From JAZRZI01 sp045601325 (GTDB taxonomy: Bacteria > Bacillota_I > Bacilli_A > RFN20 > CAG-826): a stretch of 5,995 nt of DNA. Position numbers and translations under genes: made by a program. The notes below the pieces were generated by a model. The model was not told where the DNA came from. It saw only the letters and a list, made by a program, of their open reading frames with translations, and ran no database searches. The stretch is from positions 1-5,995 of the forward strand of contig JAZRZI010000017.1 of NCBI GenBank assembly GCA_045601325.1. Direction: 5' to 3'. Of this stretch, positions 1 through 4,258 are shown one piece after another (position 1 is the first letter of the stretch; every line of letters starts with the position of its first letter).

Positions 1-60
1 TGTTACTACTGCTAGTAAAAAAAATAGGTTTTTTATTATTATGTTTTTTAATATCAAATT

Positions 61-79
61 ACTTTCCCAATAAGAAAGT
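61..79. repeat. Inverted repeat ACTTTC-N7-GAAAGT
   Basis: A perfect 6-bp inverted repeat with a 7-base spacer lies about 110 bases before the first gene. No T run follows it, so it is not a good terminator. It could be a second operator for the XRE regulator, though its sequence differs from the palindrome at 141-160. In AT-rich DNA a chance origin is possible. Confidence 0.3.
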
Positions 80-101
80 TTTTAAGATGTCTCGTGAGGT
101 T

Positions 102-132
102 TTAACAAAGAGGATATTTTTTAATTTATCAT
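102..132 (+). promoter_or_regulatory. Weak candidate promoter of the operon
   Basis: TTAACA (102-107) resembles a -35 box and TATCAT (127-132) matches the -10 consensus at five of six positions, but the 19-base spacing is long. A start near 138-140 would put the palindrome at 141-160 directly over the first transcribed bases, a sensible place for repression. AT-rich DNA gives many such matches, so this is a suggestion only. Confidence 0.3.
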
Positions 133-140
133 TATTTTGC

Positions 141-160
141 AATCACATAAAAGTGTGATT
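141..160. promoter_or_regulatory. Probable operator: perfect AATCACA / TGTGATT palindrome
   Basis: AATCACA (141-147) and TGTGATT (154-160) are exact reverse complements separated by six bases. The site lies 28 bases before the start codon of a small XRE-family regulator. Such regulators bind as dimers to palindromes of about this size and usually control their own promoter, so this is the best operator candidate in the window. The half-site resembles a CRP-type site (TGTGA), but no such regulator is visible, so binding by the adjacent XRE protein is the simpler inference. Confidence 0.5.
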
Positions 161-188
161 AACCAAGTGTTAAAAAGGAGGTAAAAAA

Positions 189-443
189 ATGGTTAGAAAT
201 TACTTAATTGACTTAAGAATTAAAAAAGATTATAGCCAGAGAAAAGTAGCCTATGAATCAGGCATGTCTTATCAGCACTATTCAAATCTAGAAAGTGGTG
301 CTAGAGGAGGAAAAGTGTCTTTATTAATCATGGGTAGAATCGCGCGCACATTAGAAATTTCATTAGATGATTTATATGTGCTTGAGGAACAATACCAAAA
401 CAAAATTCAAAGGTTGAAAGAAAAAGACGAATATGAACGCTAG
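189..443 (+). CDS. Small XRE-family (Cro/cI-like) transcriptional regulator
   Basis: This 84-residue protein is nearly all one HTH_3/XRE DNA-binding domain. Residues 6-62 hold the expected five-helix pattern: the HTH spans about 16-37 (SQRKVAYESGMSYQHYSNLESG), and a closing segment includes LARTLEISLDDLY-like residues 50-63 (here IARTLEISLDDLY). The last 20 residues are charged and may form a short helix, and no repressor dimerisation or peptidase domain follows. The start is supported by AAGGAGGT ending 6 bases before the ATG. The end overlaps the integrase gene by 11 bases, so the two are probably co-transcribed and translationally coupled. It likely acts as repressor or Cro-like switch of the element through the palindrome at 141-160. 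Family assignment is secure; target and role are inferred. Confidence 0.88.
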   Translation: MVRNYLIDLRIKKDYSQRKVAYESGMSYQHYSNLESGARGGKVSLLIMGRIARTLEISLDDLYVLEEQYQNKIQRLKEKDEYER

Positions 444-1344
444 GATTGTTGATTTCTTTGAAAGCAATATCGAGGACTTTATTTCAGACCTCGATAGAAG
501 TGAAATAACCAAAAAGTCATACAGAACGATTCTGTTGAAGTTTTCCTTGTATCTTAGATCCAAAAATATTGATGCACCAAAAAGTAGGAACCTTATTGAA
601 TACAAGGAATTCTTATCAAAATCTATCTCTGCAGTATCTATTCAAAAAGTAATAGTGGTACTTAGAGGTTTCTTTCACTACCTAGCAAGGAATGAAATCT
701 ATCCTGATATTTCTGTCGGAATTAATTCTATGAAGCTCACCAAGACTATGAAGCGCGACTTATTAACAGTGGATGATGTTCTAAAGCTATTAAAAATAGC
801 TGAGGAAGAAAGTGAAAGATCTATCGAATCATATAGAAACTACGTGATTCTATCTTTACTTGCCACAACAGGACTAAGAACTATCGAGGTTGAAAGGGCC
901 AATGTTGGTGACCTTTCATACCGCGATAAAACTCACATCCTATATGTTCGCGGTAAAGGAAGAGACGATAAGAGTGAATATGTGAAGATTTCAGATCACG
1001 TTTATTCACTCATCGAGATTTATCTTTCTAAAAGAAAGGATGAATTTGAGCCGCTTTTCATCACTCATGGCCACAATTCTCATGGCTCTCCAATTAAAAC
1101 AAGAACCATTAGAGAAATCATAAGCAATTATCTTCAAGAAGCAGAGTTGATTGATAAAAACCTATCAGCTCATTCTTTGAGACACTTTGTTTGCAGTGAA
1201 ATTCTCCGTAGTGGCGGTAGCTTAGAACAGGCACAACAAGTTTTGAGACATAGGGATATCTCTACGACTCAAATTTATAATCATTCTCTTAAAAGAGAAG
1301 AAAACGATTCTGAATTAATGATTTCAGAAAAATTATTCAAGTAA
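433..1344 (+). CDS. Tyrosine recombinase / phage-type integrase (XerC/D-like)
   Basis: This 303-residue protein would cut and rejoin DNA at attachment sites through a 3'-phosphotyrosine intermediate. Residues about 6-90 form a SAM-like core-binding domain, and about 108-290 form the catalytic domain. The full active-site set is visible: Arg149 in TTGLRTIEV, Lys175 in RGKGR, His247 and Arg250 in HSLRH, His273 in LRHRD and nucleophile Tyr282 in TTQIYNH. The length matches short XerC/D-like integrases, and there is no N-terminal arm-binding domain of the lambda type. Its ATG lies inside the end of the XRE gene, with only a purine-rich AAAGAAAAAGA ahead, so translation probably depends on coupling. 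Being inside the repressor operon is unusual; temperate phages often transcribe int separately. The enzyme appears intact. A host XerD-like role is less likely given the phage neighbours. Confidence 0.95.
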   Translation: MNARIVDFFESNIEDFISDLDRSEITKKSYRTILLKFSLYLRSKNIDAPKSRNLIEYKEFLSKSISAVSIQKVIVVLRGFFHYLARNEIYPDISVGINSMKLTKTMKRDLLTVDDVLKLLKIAEEESERSIESYRNYVILSLLATTGLRTIEVERANVGDLSYRDKTHILYVRGKGRDDKSEYVKISDHVYSLIEIYLSKRKDEFEPLFITHGHNSHGSPIKTRTIREIISNYLQEAELIDKNLSAHSLRHFVCSEILRSGGSLEQAQQVLRHRDISTTQIYNHSLKREENDSELMISEKLFK

Positions 1345-1357
1345 AGGAGGTAGCCAT

Positions 1358-2089
1358 ATGGCAAATGAAATTATCTCAAAAGAAAACGAGCTAGTTGCTA
1401 TTGAATCAACTAATAAAGATTATGGAAGTATTAGAACAATATCCATTAATGGCGAAACATGGCTCTGTGGATTAGACGCATGCAAAGTTCTAGGTTACAC
1501 AGATATAACTAAAACCATTAAATACCATGTTAAGGAAGCTGACCGGGAAAAATTCCAGGTCAGGTCCGGAAGTCAAAGAAGAGAAATGGTCTTCATTAAT
1601 TCAAAAGGTTTCTATGATTTATGCCAAGGAAGCAAATTAGATACAGCTGATCAAATTAAAGAGTGGATTAAGTCCACATTCTTTGTCGCGGTTGAGAAAA
1701 ATAATCTACCTGTCACAGTAGATGCTTTGGCAGTCAATGAAAAATTCATCGATAAAGTAGCAGATAGAGTAGTTGATGTTATTGCTTCTGATGCGATGAA
1801 ATATCGTGAATTAAAAGGTTCTAAAAGCTTATTTTACATGAAAGATATAGCAGATTATCTTGCTATCCCTGGTTTAGGAAGAAACAAGTTATTTGAAGTT
1901 CTTAGAGCCAAGCAGATTCTAAATGAAGAAAATGCTCCATATAGAATCTACGTTGATAGAGGTTGGTTTAAACGTTTATCAAGCGAATTCACTAATGAAA
2001 AAGGCACTCATGTTAAGTTTGTAACAAAAGTTACTGTGATTGGTCTTGAGAATATCAAACGCTTATTAAAAGAGTGGGGATACTGCTAA
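1358..2089 (+). CDS. Phage antirepressor-like protein (Bro-N + ANT/KilAC C-terminal domain)
   Basis: The 243-residue protein has two domains known from phage antirepressors. Residues about 22-112 match the Bro-N type (GSIRTISINGETWLCGLDA, ACKVLGY, then FINSKGFYDL near 79-88). Residues about 145-240 match the ANT (KilAC-type) C-terminal domain, with SLFYMKDIADYL at 157-168, GRNKLFEVLRAKQIL at 174-188 and a Y-V-D-RGWF segment near 198-204. A strong AAAGGAGG at 1343-1350 precedes the ATG by 7 bases, and the gene starts 13 bases after the integrase stop. Proteins of this architecture counteract phage repressors or act as DNA-binding regulators. Here the likely partner is the XRE protein at 189-443, which is inference. 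No truncation or missing domain is seen. Confidence 0.88.
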   Translation: MANEIISKENELVAIESTNKDYGSIRTISINGETWLCGLDACKVLGYTDITKTIKYHVKEADREKFQVRSGSQRREMVFINSKGFYDLCQGSKLDTADQIKEWIKSTFFVAVEKNNLPVTVDALAVNEKFIDKVADRVVDVIASDAMKYRELKGSKSLFYMKDIADYLAIPGLGRNKLFEVLRAKQILNEENAPYRIYVDRGWFKRLSSEFTNEKGTHVKFVTKVTVIGLENIKRLLKEWGYC

Positions 2090-2271
2090 TGAATTACAAA
2101 GTAACTTACTCAGTAAATGAAATTATGGTGATTCTTGGTCTCTGTCGCAGAACTATCATTCGCTATATCAAGAACAAGAAACTTGATGCATTTAAGGTTG
2201 GTTCTCAATGGAGAATCTATGGTGAGTCTCTTCAGAAACTTATAGAGGAGGGCTCATATCATGGCGATTAG
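2089..2271 (+). CDS. Excisionase-like HTH protein (HTH_17 / MerR-type fold)
   Basis: This 60-residue protein is essentially one winged-helix DNA-binding domain of the excisionase (HTH_17) type: YSVNEIMVILGLCRRTIIRYI (residues 7-27), then a basic turn and the wing KLDAFKVGSQWRI (31-43), then a short C-terminal helix. Its ATG overlaps the preceding TAA as TAATG, favouring coupled translation. A GTG 15 bases upstream (2074) would add MGILL, but it lies inside the preceding gene without a better ribosome binding site, so ATG 2089 is preferred. Such proteins bind near attachment sites and tip the recombinase toward excision, or act as small regulators. The integrase in the same operon supports the Xis reading, but fold alone cannot tell the roles apart. 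Confidence 0.82.
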   Translation: MNYKVTYSVNEIMVILGLCRRTIIRYIKNKKLDAFKVGSQWRIYGESLQKLIEEGSYHGD

Positions 2272-2833
2272 ACGTTGTTTTTCAAAGAAAATTGTTAGAT
2301 CTGATGACTTTCTAGATTTACCTGCAACAACTCAATTGCTTTATTTCCAGTTAGGAATGGAAGCAGATGATCGTGGTTACATTAATAATGCAAGAACGGT
2401 TATTAAAATAACAGGATGTGCTTTAGGTGATTTAGAAATGCTAATAGCAAAAGGGTATATATTACCTAGAGATGACAAACTAATTCTTATTAAAGACTGG
2501 AGAATCAATAATACCATTCAACCAACTAGATTGTCTGAATCGCTCTATCATGAGGATTTAAAGAAATTGTTCTTAGATGAACTTGGAGCATATACGGAAG
2601 TTCCAACACCAAAAAGGGTATTGATGATAGATTGTCGACAAGGTGATGACAAAGTGGTGACTCAAGATAATATAACTAAAGATAACTCAACTAAAGATAA
2701 TTCAATTAAAGGTAATTTAAATGAAGATAATACAATAGAAGATAAGCCTGTTCCAGAAGATGATCCTTTAGAAAGTTTGGATATAGCTACTAGCGATACC
2801 GAAGTTATGGATGATGATGACTTACCATTCTAA
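2261..2833 (+). CDS. Replisome-organizer-like winged-helix protein with an SSB-like acidic tail
   Basis: The first 100 or so of 190 residues match the N-terminal domain of phage replisome organizer/DnaD-like replication proteins: FSKKIVRSDDFLDLP (7-21), QLLYFQLGMEADDRGYINN (25-43), LIAKGYIL (61-68) and IKDWRINN (77-84). In phages these bind the replication origin and recruit helicase-loading proteins. Residues 136-160 are five near-repeats of a five-residue DN-x-x-K/E unit, probably a flexible linker. The last eight residues, MDDDDLPF, closely resemble the conserved SSB C-terminus (DDDLPF/DDDIPF), which docks replication and repair proteins. The DnaD-type C-terminal domain is absent, so the protein is shorter than many relatives. 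AGGAGGG at 2246-2252 supports the ATG, which overlaps the previous gene by 11 bases. Family call is fairly secure; the role of the tail is inference. No helicase loader or ssb gene accompanies it here. Confidence 0.78.
   Translation: MAIRRCFSKKIVRSDDFLDLPATTQLLYFQLGMEADDRGYINNARTVIKITGCALGDLEMLIAKGYILPRDDKLILIKDWRINNTIQPTRLSESLYHEDLKKLFLDELGAYTEVPTPKRVLMIDCRQGDDKVVTQDNITKDNSTKDNSIKGNLNEDNTIEDKPVPEDDPLESLDIATSDTEVMDDDDLPF
2666..2740 (+). repeat. Five tandem 15-base coding units in the linker of the replication protein
   Basis: Five consecutive in-frame units follow a pattern like GATAATxxAAxTAAA, coding DN-x-x-K/E (fourth unit GN). They encode residues 136-160, hydrophilic and likely disordered. 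Similar short Lys-Asp repeats are familiar in linkers of DnaD-like phage replication proteins. Unit number could vary by slippage between strains. Confidence 0.75.
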
Positions 2834-2906
2834 ATCTAGTTATAGAACCTTTAATGTATATTATCGGTTATCAAGATAAGACTACATAGGACAGCATAAG
2901 AACATA

Positions 2907-2921
2907 TAAAGCATAGCTTTA
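2907..2921 (+). repeat. Small hairpin TAAAGC-ATA-GCTTTA before the leader ORF
   Basis: A perfect 6-bp inverted repeat with a 3-base loop ends at the first base of AGGAG (2921-2925), which would be the ribosome binding site of the small ORF at 2938. If folded in RNA it could affect access to that site. A short repeat, TTATC-AA-GATAA (2868-2879), lies just upstream. No T run follows either, so neither is a terminator. Confidence 0.3.
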
Positions 2922-2937
2922 GGAGAACACATACATT

Positions 2938-3030
2938 ATGAAAATTAAAATAAAAAATAAAATTTCAAAATTTGAAAAAGTTAATAATTACAGTTTTTGG
3001 AGGTTTTTACTACAATGCCAAGGAAATTAG
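2938..3030 (+). CDS. Possible 30-residue leader ORF overlapping the terS-like start
   Basis: ATG at 2938 opens a 30-codon frame ending at TAG 3028-3030, with AGGAG at 2921-2925, a rather long 12 bases away. The peptide begins MKIKIKNKISKFEK and is Lys/Ile/Phe rich; no family is recognised. The frame runs over the ribosome binding site and start codon (3015) of the next gene, so ribosomes finishing it would stop 14 bases inside that gene. That layout suits translational coupling, but the AT-rich start of the ORF could also be open by chance. Confidence 0.25.
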   Translation: MKIKIKNKISKFEKVNNYSFWRFLLQCQGN

Positions 3031-3587
3031 ACACCTATGAACAATGGGTAAAAGAAGGTAAAGCATCTGCTTATTTATCTTCTATAAGAAGATGGGTAGG
3101 TGAAAATGCTACACAAAAACAAGTAGCAGAAGGTCTTCACATTAGCGAGAAAACATTAATTGAATTAAAGAAGAAACATCATGAAATTCAAGAAGCATTC
3201 CAAGAGGGAGATGACAATCTAAGATTCGAACTTGAGAGTGCAATCTTTAAGAGGGCCAAAGGAATGAAACTTGAAGATGAAGTTCAGACTTATGAACTAG
3301 TTGATGGCGGTAAAAGAAAACAAAGAATTGTTAAAACAAAAAAGGAAATTCCACCAGATACGCAAGCTGCTATTTATCTTCTTCAAACAAAGTTTGGTAG
3401 GAAATACAATCCTAGAAAAGATCAATTAGATATCTTGGAAAGAAAAGCAGAGAAAGAAGTCTGGGTTGATGTAGATGATGACGAATACAATGAAGCGGTG
3501 GAAATCATTAGGCAAGACAAGCTTAATAGGACCAAGCAGAGGGCAGCCCTTATAAAAGAACAGCAAGAACAAGGAAAGGAGGTCTAA
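3015..3587 (+). CDS. Terminase small subunit-like HTH protein (TerS-like, phBC6A51-type)
   Basis: The 190-residue protein resembles phage small terminase subunits, which recognise the packaging site and hand DNA to the large subunit. An HTH lies at residues about 33-55 (TQKQVAEGLHISEKTLIELKKKH). It is followed by AIFKRAKGM (77-84) and a conserved-looking EIPPDTQAAIYLLQTKFGRKYNP segment (111-133). The C-terminal 50 residues are highly charged and probably helical. Start choice: ATG 3015 follows GGAGG (2999-3003) by 11 bases. An in-frame TTG at 2997 overlaps that ribosome binding site itself and is rejected. It begins a new gene block after a 181-base gap. No large terminase gene follows before the IS, so it is either a lone TerS as in phage satellites or part of a module interrupted by the IS. 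TerS versus a generic phage HTH protein is not fully settled. Confidence 0.72.
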   Translation: MPRKLDTYEQWVKEGKASAYLSSIRRWVGENATQKQVAEGLHISEKTLIELKKKHHEIQEAFQEGDDNLRFELESAIFKRAKGMKLEDEVQTYELVDGGKRKQRIVKTKKEIPPDTQAAIYLLQTKFGRKYNPRKDQLDILERKAEKEVWVDVDDDEYNEAVEIIRQDKLNRTKQRAALIKEQQEQGKEV

Positions 3588-3589
3588 CC

Positions 3590-3970
3590 ATGTTACATTA
3601 CGCATTAATTACTGATATCTATAAAATAGAAGACAAAGTTTATATCGAATTGACTTGCGATACAGCAGAAGACATTAGAATCGAAACTAATATCCTCGAA
3701 GATTTTGATAAATATGAGAAAAATAAATTTTATTTAATCAAGACCAAGAATGATGTTTTAAGAATCAGAAATAAAATTGATCATGCTCCATTCACAAAAG
3801 AACAATGGGACAAAGTGCTAGAAGCTTTCAAAACTAAAAAGTTCCATGCAAAAGATGAAAATGAATGGCTTGTTTATCTCTGCGCTAAAAGAAGATATCA
3901 AATGACCAGTGGAAATCCTAGAGCCATTGAGCTTATGCTTGATGACTTTAAACGATTCTTCCATCTCTAA
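3590..3970 (+). CDS. Unrecognised 126-residue protein following the terS-like gene
   Basis: I do not recognise this family. Residues 1-62 alternate hydrophobic and polar positions as in a small beta-rich domain (ALITDIYKIEDKVYIEL near 5-21, KFYLIKTKNDVLRIRNKI at 46-63). Residues 68-126 look helical, with FTKEQWDKVLEAF at 68-80, NEWLVYLCAKRRYQM at 91-105 and a basic end. There is no signal peptide or membrane segment. AAAGGAGGT (3575-3583) lies inside the end of the preceding gene and gives ideal spacing to the ATG; only two bases separate the two genes, so they form one transcription unit. The position suggests a packaging-associated or accessory function, which is inference. A terminator follows 20 bases after the stop, making this the last gene of the operon. 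Confidence 0.8.
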   Translation: MLHYALITDIYKIEDKVYIELTCDTAEDIRIETNILEDFDKYEKNKFYLIKTKNDVLRIRNKIDHAPFTKEQWDKVLEAFKTKKFHAKDENEWLVYLCAKRRYQMTSGNPRAIELMLDDFKRFFHL

Positions 3971-3990
3971 TTTCTGCTAAAAATTATTAA

Positions 3991-4016
3991 GGTGACCGCC
4001 CCCCGGTCATCTTTTT
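3991..4016 (+). terminator. Rho-independent terminator after the phage-like operon
   Basis: GGTGACCG (3991-3998) and CGGTCATC (4004-4011) pair as an 8-bp GC-rich stem with one G-T pair around a CCCCC loop, followed directly by TTTTT (4012-4016). It lies 20 bases after the stop of the 126-residue protein and would end the operon. Confidence 0.8.
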
Positions 4017-4035
4017 GTACTAACTTTGTTAGTAC
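4017..4035. repeat. Perfect 8-bp inverted repeat GTACTAAC-TTT-GTTAGTAC
   Basis: The arms 4017-4024 and 4028-4035 are exact reverse complements with a 3-base loop, and the structure abuts the terminator T run. No T run follows on the plus strand; read from the minus strand it is followed by AAAAAG, so it is not a terminator that way either. It may be a protein-binding site or part of a larger folded region. Confidence 0.65.
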
Positions 4036-4127
4036 CGAAGGGCCCACCTCAGAAATACGCGAGGCCAAAATTTTCAAACTTCAAAATTGATTCTAGAAAA
4101 TCTAAAAATAGGCTCCGATATAACTTG
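4036..4127. other. Non-coding, structured-looking stretch of unknown role
   Basis: No supported gene is present. It is locally more GC-rich than the surroundings and contains the palindrome GGGCCC (4040-4045), a CCTC/GAGG pair (4047-4050 and 4061-4064) and the palindrome AAAATTTT (4067-4074). Further short symmetric pieces lie around TCTAGA near 4091. Lying between a terS-like module and where terL would be expected, it could be part of a packaging (cos/pac) region, or simply an intergenic spacer. Confidence 0.4.
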
Positions 4128-4145
4128 ATAATACTTTAGTATTAT
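4128..4145. repeat. Perfect 8-bp inverted repeat ATAATACT-TT-AGTATTAT beside the IS end
   Basis: The arms 4128-4135 and 4138-4145 are exact reverse complements with a 2-base centre. The repeat ends two bases before the left tip of the insertion sequence (4148). It belongs to the flanking DNA as far as the inverted repeats show. It may have been the target structure for insertion, or half of a longer palindrome split by it. Confidence 0.6.
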
Positions 4146-4147
4146 AG

Positions 4148-4172
4148 GGGGCTGTTGAAAAACCTAAAAGGT
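4148..4172 (+). repeat. Left terminal inverted repeat of the IS
   Basis: Twenty-four of 25 bases match the reverse complement of 5970-5994; the single difference is A versus T at position 20 of the repeat. The shared core is CTGTTGAAAAACCTA. The inner part ACCT-AAA-AGGT is itself a small palindrome. Confidence 0.92.
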
Positions 4173-4193
4173 AAATAACAGCCTTTTTCTTTT
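4150..4193 (+). terminator. Inward-facing terminator formed by the left IS end
   Basis: GGCTGTT (4150-4156) pairs with AACAGCC (4177-4183), and ACCT (4162-4165) pairs with AGGT (4169-4172) inside it. A T-rich tract (TTTTTCTTTT, 4184-4193) follows at once. Transcripts coming from the phage-like operon would therefore stop just inside the IS, before running antisense through the transposase gene. Confidence 0.7.
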
Positions 4194-4230
4194 ACTTGAT
4201 TTAACCTTCAAAATATTAAATTATAATAAT

Positions 4231-4249
4231 CAACAATGAAACATTGTTG
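4231..4249. repeat. Perfect inverted repeat CAACAATG-AAA-CATTGTTG after the transposase stop
   Basis: The arms 4231-4238 and 4242-4249 are exact reverse complements. For the minus-strand transposase mRNA this hairpin begins about 7 bases after the stop codon, so it may stabilise or end that transcript, although no strong U run follows it. Its right arm merges into the internal copy of the end motif at 4245-4258. Confidence 0.6.
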
Positions 4250-4258
4250 AAAAACCTA
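4245..4258 (+). repeat. Internal direct copy of the IS end motif, TGTTGAAAAACCTA
   Basis: These 14 bases are identical to 4153-4166 in the left terminal repeat, in the same orientation and 92 bases further in. The last three bases (4256-4258) are the complement of the transposase stop codon TAG. An exact 14-base match so close by is unlikely to be chance. It may be a second transposase-binding site, a remnant of an older end, or an alternative end. Confidence 0.75.

Larger units (their letters stand above)
1..188. other. Non-coding leader upstream of the phage-like operon
   Basis: No convincing gene is seen here. One forward frame is open from the window edge to a TGA at 156-158, but its translation is mostly Leu, Phe, Ile and Lys, as expected from AT-rich DNA by chance. 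The stretch holds a small imperfectly flanked inverted repeat TACTA/TAGTA (4-17), A and T runs, two clearer inverted repeats (61-79 and 141-160), a weak promoter candidate and the ribosome binding site AAGGAGGT (175-182) of the first gene. Because the integrase is only the second gene, an attachment site could lie here or further upstream, but none can be recognised without the other element end. Confidence 0.6.

Noticed and set aside
3..158. Open frame running in from the left window edge
   Set aside because: It is short, of low complexity and AT-driven, and crosses the probable promoter and operator; no family resemblance.
372..605. Minus-strand open frame of 77 codons
   Set aside because: It lies opposite the XRE and integrase genes, has no ribosome binding site or recognisable domain, and its composition is that of an antisense shadow.
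2074..2088. Upstream GTG start for the excisionase-like protein
   Set aside because: The ATG at 2089 overlaps the previous stop as TAATG and starts right at the conserved domain; the GTG has no better ribosome binding site.
2666..2740. Tandem 15-base units as a CRISPR array or replication-origin iterons
   Set aside because: They are directly adjacent, in frame, diverged and without spacers, so a coding linker repeat explains them; an iteron role cannot be excluded but nothing supports it.
2997..3014. Upstream TTG start adding six residues to the terS-like protein
   Set aside because: The TTG overlaps the GGAGG ribosome binding site, which is correctly placed for the ATG at 3015.
3971..4147. 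tRNA or known small RNA in the structured intergenic stretch
   Set aside because: No cloverleaf, T-loop motif or CCA end was found, and the hairpins do not match an RNA family I recognise.
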